A program made the translations under genes and the position numbers. From Siniperca chuatsi (lineage: Eukaryota > Chordata > Actinopteri > Centrarchiformes > Sinipercidae): a DNA stretch of 64,000 nt. Under the pieces are notes generated by a model, which made no database searches, was not told the DNA's origin, and saw only the letters and a program-made list of their open reading frames with translations. Shown in pieces: positions 1 through 11,228 of this stretch; position 1 is the first letter of the stretch, and the number at the start of each line of letters is the position of its first letter. The stretch is taken from positions 23,421,206 to 23,485,205 of the forward strand of contig NC_058044.1 in NCBI RefSeq assembly GCF_020085105.1. The letters run 5' to 3'.

Positions 1-115
1 CCTGTATGGAGTCAAACAAAAACTCATGTTTTTATTTTATCAGGCTGTTTGGGAGAGTGTAATCAGGTATGGAATGACTGCATGTACTATGCAGGAAACC
101 CTTTTGTTTGAGTTG
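1..115 (+). mobile_element. LINE reverse-transcriptase tail fragment (tentative)
   Basis: A short open stretch running in from the left edge reads like the end of a LINE reverse transcriptase, with a pattern of the form FLFYQAVWESVIRYGMTA. Non-LTR elements carry a similar block after the catalytic domain. It stops after about 35 codons, so at best it is a truncated copy. It could also be chance similarity; only a repeat search would settle it. Confidence 0.3.
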
Positions 116-778
116 TAAGAGGCTCAGTCAAAAACCTCAGTCAAAACCTTAAAGCCATGTTTCAAAATTAAATAAATTCATAAATAAGTGCATCACTTCC
201 ACCAAAATTAAATGTCCCTTTCTCATTGCTTAAACCAACAAAGACAAGAGTATAAGGTACTGTGTTTAATATGCATCCATTGAAATTGTGTTTCTGTATT
301 TCACTCGTAGTAGTAAAGTGAAATTTTCTCTCCAGCTAATCAAAGAGTATCCACCAAGTATCCACTGTTACAGTTTCAACAAAAGGTCTTTTCATATGTT
401 TCACACTGTCATTGTTCTCTCCCCTCTCTGGCTTGGGTTGCATCATGAACCATTGATAATGTGGAACTGTAAAGCCCACATTGCATTGCATTTGGTATTG
501 GGTTCTACAAATAAAAAAGACACAAAGCACTAACAATAACAATAATGTAAAATACAAAAAAAATAATGCTGTTATTGTACAGTAAAGACATGTCTCAATA
601 CAACAAATTCATGTAAACTGGGAACCAGAACTAGAAGTGGAAATATGAAATCCACTGACCAAGCAAACGCTCCTCTTTGTGGCAACTGCATTTCATCAAC
701 CTCACATCTAATATTTGTGCTTACTGTACAATACACAAAAATACCTACATTCAAGGAACAGTGTGAAAAGGTACTTAC

Positions 779-855
779 ATTGGAGATCCATCAGCCAGAG
801 AAGTCAGATAGGAAAAGACCAGAAAGGCCAACAGCCAGAGCTGAGTCCTGCACAT
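779..855 (-). CDS. c3: Exon 1 of a second, tandem complement C3-like gene (rest off the left edge)
   Basis: This 77-nt exon starts with ATG (complement of 853-855) and encodes a secretory signal peptide, beginning MCRTQLWLLAFLVFS and ending in LTSLADGSPM. It closes with a GTAAGT donor at 778. It has the same length, the same end phase and closely similar residues (LTSLADG) as exon 1 of the full C3 gene at 29615-29691, and the 5' flank is also alike (CCTGATC..CTGCTGT..). The next exon would lie at lower coordinates. Nothing resembling C3 exon 2 was seen in 1-778, so intron 1 is longer than 778 bp. The start codon lies about 1.6 kb past the stop of the complete C3 gene, so the two are head to tail. 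Partial gene only; function is inferred from the paralogue. Confidence 0.85.
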
Positions 856-2318
856 CCTTCTGCCTGATCTGCTGTTGTTGGAGACTCCTGCTCTGTAGCA
901 CTCTCCACTCTCCTTTTACACACTTACTTCCCTCCTCCTGCAACTTTACTTCTCACTGCTGTCTCATCCAGCTAATCTCAAGGAAATAGAACAACTGAGA
1001 TGAACTCCACAGTCTCTTTCAAAATGGTGAACTGTTGCATCATGGTGCTTGGTGCTCAAGCACAGTCAAAGTGGAGGGATACGGCTCGATGTGAAGATAA
1101 TAACCATATTCACTAATTTGTTGCTGCTGTCTTGCATTCCCCCAGATGCACATTCAAAAAATACACTTTTTCAAATATTTCCTGAATGTAGGCTATATGT
1201 GTATGTATTTATGTTAATAACTGTAGGATATATATTGTGTGTATAGCATGAAGGGACTACTAACTTACTTTGGTTGTACAGCCTTGTGATGTATAATAGC
1301 CTAATAAATGAAGCAGCAAGTATCAGCAACAGCTCATTATTATTAGAGTCATTCTTAAAGTCAGTGGTGACTTCTTTTTGTTCTTGGCTAACCACAGGAA
1401 GTTGGCACATGCACATTAAATTTCTCTAGATGCATATTTAATGGTGTGGTATTAATTTTTAATTCTTAAATCTAAGACAACAACCACACCCTGGCTGTGG
1501 GGCAGGTTGTAACAATGGAACTCCTTGTATTTGACAATTAATTTATTCTGTGATATAGGTGGAGAAGTTGGAGACATTGCTATTTGTAGTAGACAAATAA
1601 GGGTACTGTGCCAAAATGTGAGAGCTCAAACACAAAAATTTTGCGAGTTATAGGTGCTGAGACAGAAAGTGTTACAACCATCCCATCTCCCCTACACTGT
1701 ATAAAGTAAACATGGAGAAAAGTATCTCCATCTGTTTTGCTTGTTTGGTTCAGAAATAACAAAAAGCCAAGTTAAAAAATGATTTAATAATCACATCACT
1801 GTTGAGAGTTTTGATTTAATAATCGACAATATTGTTGGACAGGGATAAATTGATGAATTCATTCATTTAAAATTTTGCGAGAGAAGCTGCTGCGCATGAT
1901 GCATTAACATCCTTATGCAAGATTTAAAATATAGTTTTTGGATGTGGTTTTCTTGCTAAACCAATTTAGTCAATAAAACCACAGCATTTCACTTACACAT
2001 AGTTTCATTTTCGTTTTGCCAATGGTTTTACAAAAGCTTGACATCAACCCTTTCTTATTGTTGCAGTTGTCATTAGTTGATCTATAGGAGCTGTCATATA
2101 TTCTGAATCACAACAGATTTGAAATTTGATTCATTCTACATTGTTGAACTTCCTATGCATTACTCTGCTCACTGAGCACCTCTAGTTGAACATAACAAAG
2201 CTTATTATACAGTAACCAGACAGTAATCACAACTTCTAAACAACAATAACATTTTCTACATGAACCAAATGTTCATGAAAAAAAAGACACACAGACAATG
2301 AGATTAAGACCATTACAT
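856..2318. other. Intergenic gap between tandem C3 genes; presumed promoter of the left copy
   Basis: No coding exon was found. The first 100 bases resemble the 5' flank of the other C3 copy and probably hold the core promoter of the left gene; a weak TATA-like run on the minus strand lies near 915-925. The rest is AT-rich unique sequence with no recognisable element. Confidence 0.4.
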
Positions 2319-2324
2319 TTTAAT
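2319..2324 (-). terminator. Poly(A) signal ATTAAA of c3
   Basis: On the minus strand ATTAAA lies 111 nt beyond the C3 stop codon, followed by an AT-rich flank. It is the nearest good polyadenylation signal and gives a 3' UTR of about 130 nt. Confidence 0.6.
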
Positions 2325-2434
2325 CAATGCAGTGTAACATTGTAACATTTACACCCCTTATATCTCGTAGCAGTGAATGTTTTACATAATAAGAATAGAG
2401 CAAAATGCAAACAGAAAAGAAGCCTTGAGTTTCA

Positions 2435-5400
2435 CTACTGCTGACATCCAAAGACCTCATACTGCTGGACCATCTCCTCCATGCCCAAACAGGTAGATCT
2501 GTGTTCCTCAATTTGACACTCTGCTTCTGTGGGCCAGTACTCGATCCAGGTTCTCTCACCGAGTACATACTGAAACCTGAGGAGACCAAAGTGAAAAATA
2601 CATTGGGTTTTTATGTAGCCAGCTATCTGTAACACGCTGGAACATAACATGAAAAAACATAACTCCCCCCTTCCCACAGAAAAATCCTGTACATTTAATT
2701 ATTTAATTATTTATCATTATCATTATCATTATTTATTAACAGTAACACAGAGTACAAGATAGGTGAACTTAATTTAGTATATGATTTAGTAAAAGAAGGC
2801 AGTGAAACAGTTAAAATGTTTAAATGGAGACAATATTATGAGGGGAATATACACACCACGCATATGCACATTCACTGAAAGAACAAACTTACGATTGATT
2901 TTGGTCATCTCTGTGAATATCTTTGGATGTGCCCATGATAAGGTAGGTTTTGCCCGTCCCCAGATTTAAGGACTCCCTGCAGTGCGGGTAACTGAGGAAT
3001 GTGCGCAGTTTACCCCGAGGACCCACATCATAACTTCCTGTAATTAAAATAAAGGGGAAGAGAGACAAGGTATTTATGGATTAAATGCATAGCTAAAGGT
3101 GCAGTATAAAACATTACTGTTGTGTTCTCACATATTCCCAGTGGAATCATGCTTAAAGGAATAGTTCAACATTTTGGGAAATATGCTTATTCGCTTTCTT
3201 GCTGAGAGTTAGTTGAGAAGATTGATACCACCCTCATGTCTCTATAGTAAATATGAAGCTACAGCCAGCAACTGACTAACTTAGCATAAAGAGTGGAAAC
3301 AGTTATTCTTAAGGTGAGACACTACAGGCAAAAACATAGTTTTTTTTGCAATGGTCAGTTTTGAGATTTTGGGCTAATTTGCTTCCATAACATGTCTTTC
3401 AGACCAGTGGAAAGAAAACACCCAAAATACACATTTAGGTGTTTATTTTTCTACACTTTGTCTATTTGGGTCTGTAGATTTCTCCTAAATTCACCAAAAG
3501 TTAGCATTAGATAATGCCTCATTTGCATATTTAAACATAACATTTCAGAAAAACATTTCTAAAAGCTCCTGCCTCCCAAGAAATCGTGGGTTTTCGATTC
3601 CCGGACCAGTATAAAAATAATTGTCTTAATGTAAGTAATCAACTGGATGAAGTGAATGGTTGTCTTCATGTTGATATCACTGTCCAGGGTTAAGGCCCAA
3701 AGTTTTACCCCTAACGGGACCCTGGATGGATTTCAGAAAAAGTATAAAAATAATTGTCTTAATGTAAGTAATCAACTGGAGAAGTTTCATGTTGATATCT
3801 ATTAGTTTACTTTTTAACCCTATTCACATGTAGTGTCTTGCGAAATGTATGGAATTTTATAATACATATCTTTAAAGGCTGTATTCTCAAAATGAGTTTT
3901 TCTCAAACTCTGAGCCAGAAATCTCCACTTCAGTAGCACTTAAATACACCAAACTTTCCACTATTATTCCCAACTATATTCTGAAGGTTTTTACAGAGGG
4001 GTTTGTTTGTTATAATAATAACAAACAAACAATAATGATTTATTTTATTCCTAAACACATGGCGAAAATGGATTTGTTTTATGGCTGTTGACAGTATTTT
4101 CTGATTCTTGGAGTGATTAAAAGAGAGATCCAAAATTCCCTCTGTAAAAACCTTTGACTCTAATGTCAACAAAATGAAATAAGAATGTTGAACCTGGCTT
4201 TATCCAATGTTCAGATTTCTGTTCTGGAAATGTATGCAAATTAGCGCAGATTTAATGACATAGTGCCTCATTTGCACATTTAAGCATACAATTTCAGATA
4301 AAATGTAATAAAAAAATTGTCTTAATGTAAGTAATCAACTGAGGAAGTTTCATGGTGATATATATTAGTTACAATTTTTACCCTATTTACCTGTAGTGTC
4401 TCCCCTTAAGTGTAAAAATAACTGTTTGCCGTTTTATAGGGGGCTATGTACTGGACTATTGTCTGCTGGTTTTCCTGGCAATGCAAGCTAAGTTATCTGG
4501 CTGCTAGTGATAGCTCCATACTTAGCGTACAGATGTGTGAGCGGTATCAATCTTCTCATCAAACCGTTTGCAAGAAAGGGAAGAAACGTGTTTCCCAAAA
4601 TGTTGAACCTTTCCTTTAAAATAGCCAAAAAAATTTCTGTCTGACTGGAAACACCATTGGACAATTTCAGAAAGAGGCAAAAGAAATATTATGTCACGTT
4701 TACTTTAGAAACATTTTAGGGAAAATATGAGGGGTTAGTAAATTTTTGGCAGTTCAAAGATTAATACCTTCTTTGATGACTTCCAGTACCCGCATTGTGT
4801 AAATATCAGTGGACAAACCGTCTGTAAATTCTTCCAGTCTCACTTTGTACACTGAGGAAAGACAAGTTGCAGATTGTTAGCCTCCTTGCTTGCTTATTCT
4901 CTCAATCTCTTACTCACATAAACATACACATCCATTTTTGGGGAACAAAGTGCTATATACATGCAGTCCATTTACACTCTCTTACCAAAATCTATTTTGC
5001 TGGTCAGTGTGCTCTCACAAGACTTAGCTGTGCGCTCATCATTGCTGATTTTTCCCTTCTTCTGCATACTGCAGTTCTCTGGAAATACACAATTGGCAAA
5101 AAGTAACTACATAACTGTTGACATGATTACATAAGCACATGTGCATGTGTGTGGATGGGCTGATGGGTGAGTGCAGCTGTATCTGTCACAATTTAACTAT
5201 GTGTTGTGTGAGTTCTAAGTGAGTTCTTTAGCTAGACTACCGCTCTGATTCTACAGGATCCTGCAAGTGCTTGTTGCCTCTGACAGAAAGTAGCAATGAT
5301 TATGATTTACTGTAAACCAAAGTCCACGACCATCTCCATCATTAGATCTTAAATGGGCAAAATTTACTGGTAGTATACCATACATGAAGATTAGTTCACC

Positions 5401-6434
5401 CGTCACAAGGAGTTCTACTAAGCCTGAGAATACAGTTGTATATTGTCCTTTCTAAATAATCCTGATGATGTCATGAATGTTTGACCATTATAATTACTAA
5501 TCACTAATTACTACACTAATTATTATTATTATTATTATTACACACTAATTACACATCACTAATGATGGTAAAGTCTGTCTGTTGGTCAGTTGGTCCACCA
5601 CTTACAGACAGTGGATTCACTGCAATGGATTAATTTACAAATGAAATTTTTTTAGAGACATCCTTGGTGCCCAGAGGTTGAATTCTAATGACTTTGGTGA
5701 TCCCCTGACCTTTCCTCGAGTGCCACCAGCAGGTTGACATTTTTGGCTTTTAGTGACATGTCTCTATTTGATGGATTGCCATGAAATTTGGTTCAGACAT
5801 TCATGTTTTTCCAAAGGGTATGTTGTAATCACTTTGGTGATACTCTGACTCTTGTAGTGCCATCATCTATTTAAAATCTTAATTTGGGCAATGTTTTTGT
5901 TTATGACAAAAAACACCTGAAAAAAAAGAATGGTATTTCCATTAGTGTGCTAACATGCTAAATTAAAATGGTGGCAATGATAACCATTATATCTGCTAAG
6001 TGTCAGCACGTTAGCATGCTGACACTTAGCATTTAGCTCAAAGTACAGCTGTGCATAGGTATAGCCTATAAGAACCAGTGGCATGGCTGACTCTAATCTG
6101 ATCGCTAATCTTGTTTAATCTTCTCTCAGCCTTAAATCCCCCAACTTTATTTAGGTACAATAATATATTTCTGTAGTTTATAGATAATGCAGGATGATGA
6201 GCCCCAAATAACTGATCAGTGCTCTACCTCGATGGAGCACAATGTTAGCATTGTGTTTGGGTGTTGGTTCAATAATTTCAGATGTAACAAATTCATGTTT
6301 ACAGTAGATATATTAGGTCTTCAGTTCGACATCATCTTGTTTACCTTCAGCACATGTGCATTCATCATTTCTACAGAGCCGCAGTAGCTGTCCAGCTTTC
6401 CTCTCTGGGTGGTAGAATTTCACACAAGGTGTTT
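2435..6434 (-). CDS. c3: C3 exons 39-43: C345C (netrin-like) domain and C-terminus
   Basis: Five exons (6345-6434, 4986-5078, 4768-4851, 2893-3037, 2435-2576) encode the C345C domain: [20 protein letters not shown], then [37 protein letters not shown] and the end [10 protein letters not shown] followed by TAG. Cysteine spacing and the FGC end match C3. All five exons join in phase. The large intron between exons 41 and 42 carries the 1.5-kb TTAA element. Confidence 0.93.
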
Positions 6435-9400
6435 CTGCAACAAGAAAGAGCAATATTTGAAAAGTACTTTGTGCTAACTGCAGTGCATCAGAAAATGTAC
6501 ATTAAATACTTTCAAAATGTGATAACGCCTGCTTATCCACTATGTTATCTACTCTGACATCTACTGACAGCAGTGAAAAAATCTTGAAGCTCATGGAGGT
6601 AGCATATGTTTCTAAGTATCTTTGAGACTCACGTTCATAGTATTCATAGACAGACACAGCAGCTGGTTGTAAGACGCCCACATTCAGCTTCTGATGGATC
6701 CTAAAAGTGATCTCCTCTGGTCGTGTGTGAGAAACCTGTGGAGAGATGTGAAGCAAAGGTGAGATAAAGAAAAAAAGAACAAGGCAGAGAGAAAAAGTAT
6801 AGCGGTAGGAAACACTGATGACTTACTTTATCCAGGTAGATGATGAGTGAGCCTCTTTCTGACAGGACTGTGTTCATCTCATATTTTGCAATAGTGCGGG
6901 CACGTCCTTTGGACAGCTACACACACAAACACACATCGTCAGACAACTCTCTAAACCATAAAACCCATCTTGGTTCTCCTGACCATAAACTTTTGACCTG
7001 AATGTGTGTATCTGTAAAAGTTCTTACTAAGTCCAGGTCATTTGTGTTAACAGTGAAGCCCGTTAACAAGCCAATATCCAAGATTGACATGGTTGCATCG
7101 TGCTCCTTGTCCTTATACCTGTACGCAGAATGGACAAAATAATTAAAACAACAGCATAAAGGAGATGAAAGAAAGAAAGAAAGCAAAGCTTTTCATCAAA
7201 TGTCCTTTAAGAATTTAGATGTTTCAAATACAATTTAAACTAGAGGGAATGGGCAGCTCAAATGAGCTCAGATGGGTGTTAAAGCTCATTCTAAAGAATG
7301 TTGAAGAAGTTTACACCATCATATTTTTCTGATTAAAAAAAGTGAAATGCGGGTGGATAACGAGGAAATCAATCAAGCACACAGAAGGCAGGACAATAAA
7401 AAATTATGAGAATGACAGAAACAGAGGAAAAGAAGTGAAGTAATGCAGGGGTCATAGCTGGGTAGAAAATGTTATGTATAAAGCCATGTTACTGTAACAC
7501 TCCTCAGTATGACCTCTCGATTGTACTTACAAAACCTCTATTCTCAGCTTGTATATCTTCTCGTCCTCATTCGGATTTCTCTAAAGGAACAAAACATTTG
7601 ATGAGAATTTAGTTTATTCGTTTTTCTCATAAAAGAAAAATATTTGGAAAGAAGATAGACAGCAGATAATGACATAAAATAGACAAATACAAGCAGACAA
7701 ACATAAAATAAGAACAAATAAAGACAAATAGATAAACAGAAAGAGAGAGAGGGAACCAAATTACCTGGGAGGAGCTGCACTGTCATGTTAAACTTCTGAC
7801 AGTCACTTTCCTTTTCTTTAGGCAGAGCGTAATACAGCGACACCATCTGTCACATTGATAAAAAAGATAAGATAAGAGGCATCCATCTTAAAACTATAGT
7901 CCACACCTGGCTTTTGGCCAGACTTAATGTATGAAATATCGAAGGAATCGTCATGTCAGTGTTGCTAAACAGAGATGGTTGGTTGTTTTACTATTACTTT
8001 TATCAGGTAATATACAACCTAACCCTGGCAATGTATTCAGACACCACCTGAATTTAAATCTCTGTCTGGTTTAAAAATTGCTCATCTTAATGTGCGCAGC
8101 TTGTTATCAAAAATGGATATGATTAGAATGTGGGTTAAATCAACAGATGCGGACATTGTCATTGTCATAAAGATATTGACATGGATGGATACAATGTTTA
8201 TTGTGCTAACAGACCAAATAAATGTGGCGGTGTTGTCATTTATGTGAAAAGTAAAAATTTCATGTATCTGAATCAATCTGCAAGCAATTGGAATTTCTGG
8301 CATTGTTTGATTGTTGTTCCGTGTCATAAGCACATGCCTTAAACGATGTGTTGCAGTCTTTGATGCACCTTTTATCCAGACTAAATTATAGTGAAATTGT
8401 TAATGGTAATTGGGCTTGGCTTAAGACAGTATCTGATGATTTTAAATATTTTTATGATTCCATCTAACTTACCTAGTTGATTAATTCACCCACGTCCAAA
8501 TCTTAAATGCCCTGAGAAGTCCACCTTAATTGACTTGATTTTGTTCCTCATAAATTTTCAGCTGTTGGTGTTTTTTGCAATGACCTAAGTGACCATTGTG
8601 TTGTTTCTGCTATCAGGAAAACTAAGGTCCCTAAATTAAAACCATGCGTCATTTGTAAGAGGAATCTTAAAAATTTTAATGAACAGGGGTTTTATCATGA
8701 TTTGTTGGTTTGATGGTTTTACGCAAATCATAAATACACATGCCCCATTCAGGAGATACAGAGAGCGTCATAACCCCTGGTTTTCCCCTGAACTAACAGA
8801 TGCAATTCTTGAGTGTAACCCGGCTTGGGCTAAGGCAAGGACAATGAGTTCTACCATTGATTGGTTTGTTTTTAGACAACTAAGAAACCAATGCTCCTCC
8901 TTTTAGATTATTTGTCTGTCAACACTAAAAATATAAATAACCCTAGGAGATTTTGGAAACCATAAAATCCCTTTCTGTGAGCATTTTAACGAGCATTTTA
9001 TATTTTCTTGCTCTCTGTTTGACTCTGCTTGCTCTTTGAAACCTTTTTTACCTTACAGTGGAAAATAATGTAATACCAAGGAAATGGAAACCTGCTTTTG
9101 TTCTCCCTTTTTTTAGGGGGTGTCTCAACTATTTTAAATAAGTATGGGCAAATGTCTAAATTATCAGTACTGGCTAAAATTCTTGAAACTCTTGTGAGTG
9201 ATCAACTGAAGGAGTTTTTATACACTAATGCTATTTTATTGACATATCAATCAGGCTTTAGATAAAAACATAGCTCTTTCACAGCAGCACTGATAATGCT
9301 AAATGACATTTCTGGTGCACTTGACAAGAAGCAACATTGTGTAACACTCTTTATTGATCTGTCCAAAGCTTTCGACACAGTTGACTATGGTGTTTTAAAA

Positions 9401-11181
9401 CTTAAGACTTCTTAACTCTGTACTCTGGAGCACGTAGTCGCTTGGTTCTCAAACTACTTTAGTAATAGGTCTGTACATTAGATATGATGGTCTATGTTCT
9501 CATATTGTATCCGTCTAGAAGGGTGTACCACAGGGCTCTGTATTAGGTCCACTTGTGTTCACTATTTATATAAATAATCTGGGTCAAAACTTGTCAGATG
9601 CTAATTTAAAGTTTTATGCTGATGACACTGTCATATACTTCTGTGCAGGCAGCAGCCAGGCAAAGGACCACACTACAGCTGCTATGTTGCTGTTTGCTGC
9701 TGAAAAAAAGACCCACTGGATACCGGTAAAGACAGAGCCGAGCTGACACTTGTATCCACAGGCCAGATTCTACTGTTGCTGAAGCGGAGGCTGGAGCCTC
9801 AGCCTGGGCGAGTGAGTACAGATTGTATGGGAGTTCCTGGGCTAAAAAGATTTAGCAAACAGTAGTAATTGTGTTAGTAGTAAATGTCTCCTGGTGGATC
9901 TGTGAACAGCACAATGCCAGACTTTCCTGTAACAGATCCGCCAAGATCGTGCACCATGGATCTGGGCTTGGAAGAAGCCGCTCGTTATTCAAGATGATCT
10001 GCTTACTGGCTGTGGACTTGGCTACCAGCCAGTAGCCAGGGCTGGGAGGGCAGTAGCAATAGATCACGTCGGTGGCAAGCACTATTGGACTGTACTTGAT
10101 TTTTCCACCAACACTAGAGTCTGGGGTACCCTGTTCAGCTTCTCACTATTTGTCTTTCATTTTAAAAACATCATCAAAAACATAAATTGTTATTTTTTTA
10201 AGTCTCTGTCCTTGGGCTACTACACTGCTCTCCCTTGTTGAACCTGAATATTGAAATCTAGCTATTGAGTTAAAGCACCAAGAGTTCCTAGGCTCTTAAA
10301 AACCTAAGCGGTGTTGTTGGACAACCTCGTAGTAAATACCTGGGTATTTTGATTGTTGACTCCCTCACTTTTAAGCCATATGTATAGTACCTGGTGAAAA
10401 AGCTGAGGCTAAAACTGAGTTTTTATTTTTCGAAATAAGTCGGGTTTTTCTTTTGTAAAAAAAGCAACTTGTTGCTGCCACTTTTATACCTGTGCTGGAC
10501 TATGGTGATCTTTTATATACAGTATGCATATCTCTGCTCAGTGTCTTTGTATGGTTGATACAACTTACTATGCTTCTTTGAGGTTCATTACAAATTGTAA
10601 ATCTCTGACTCACCACTGTGAGTTATACTAGAAGTATTGGTATACTCCCCCACTACCTATGTGCCTATCACATTTGTTCTCAGGACTTGATGCTCTCTGT
10701 CCCAAATACCCGTACAGAAATTGGAAAAAGAATATTTGTGTATTCTGCACCCTCAGCATGGAATACATTGCAGAAGGACTTGAAACTCAATTAATTAATT
10801 GTGGTAAATGCTTTTAAATCCAAAATGAAAGAATCAGCGGCAGATTCCTTAGGATCTCAGTGTTTTTAATTCACCTGGTTACGCAACTGACTCCTAGAAA
10901 TTTCTCTTTTTTGAAAGGTGAGTTCCCTATGCTGTTTAATTTATTTTGTCTCCTTTTGTGTTTTCTATCTCTAACTATGTGTTTTTATTTTATTTATGCT
11001 GCTGAATGTCTCCCAGGCCAGGTCTCCCTTGAAATTGAGATTCTTAATCTCAATGGAACTTTCCCGGTTAAATAAAGAACAAACATATATTTTACTTACT
11101 GTCAGCGTTGCTTCTCCTGTGCCTGTTGCAGTCACTTTCACATTCTGGTTTATATCATTGATCTGTGGGAATTTAAATATG

Positions 11182-11228
<47 letters not shown>

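Noticed and set aside
8679-8906. 75-codon ORF as an independent gene
   Set aside because: It is the linker region of the antisense LINE, between endonuclease and reverse transcriptase.
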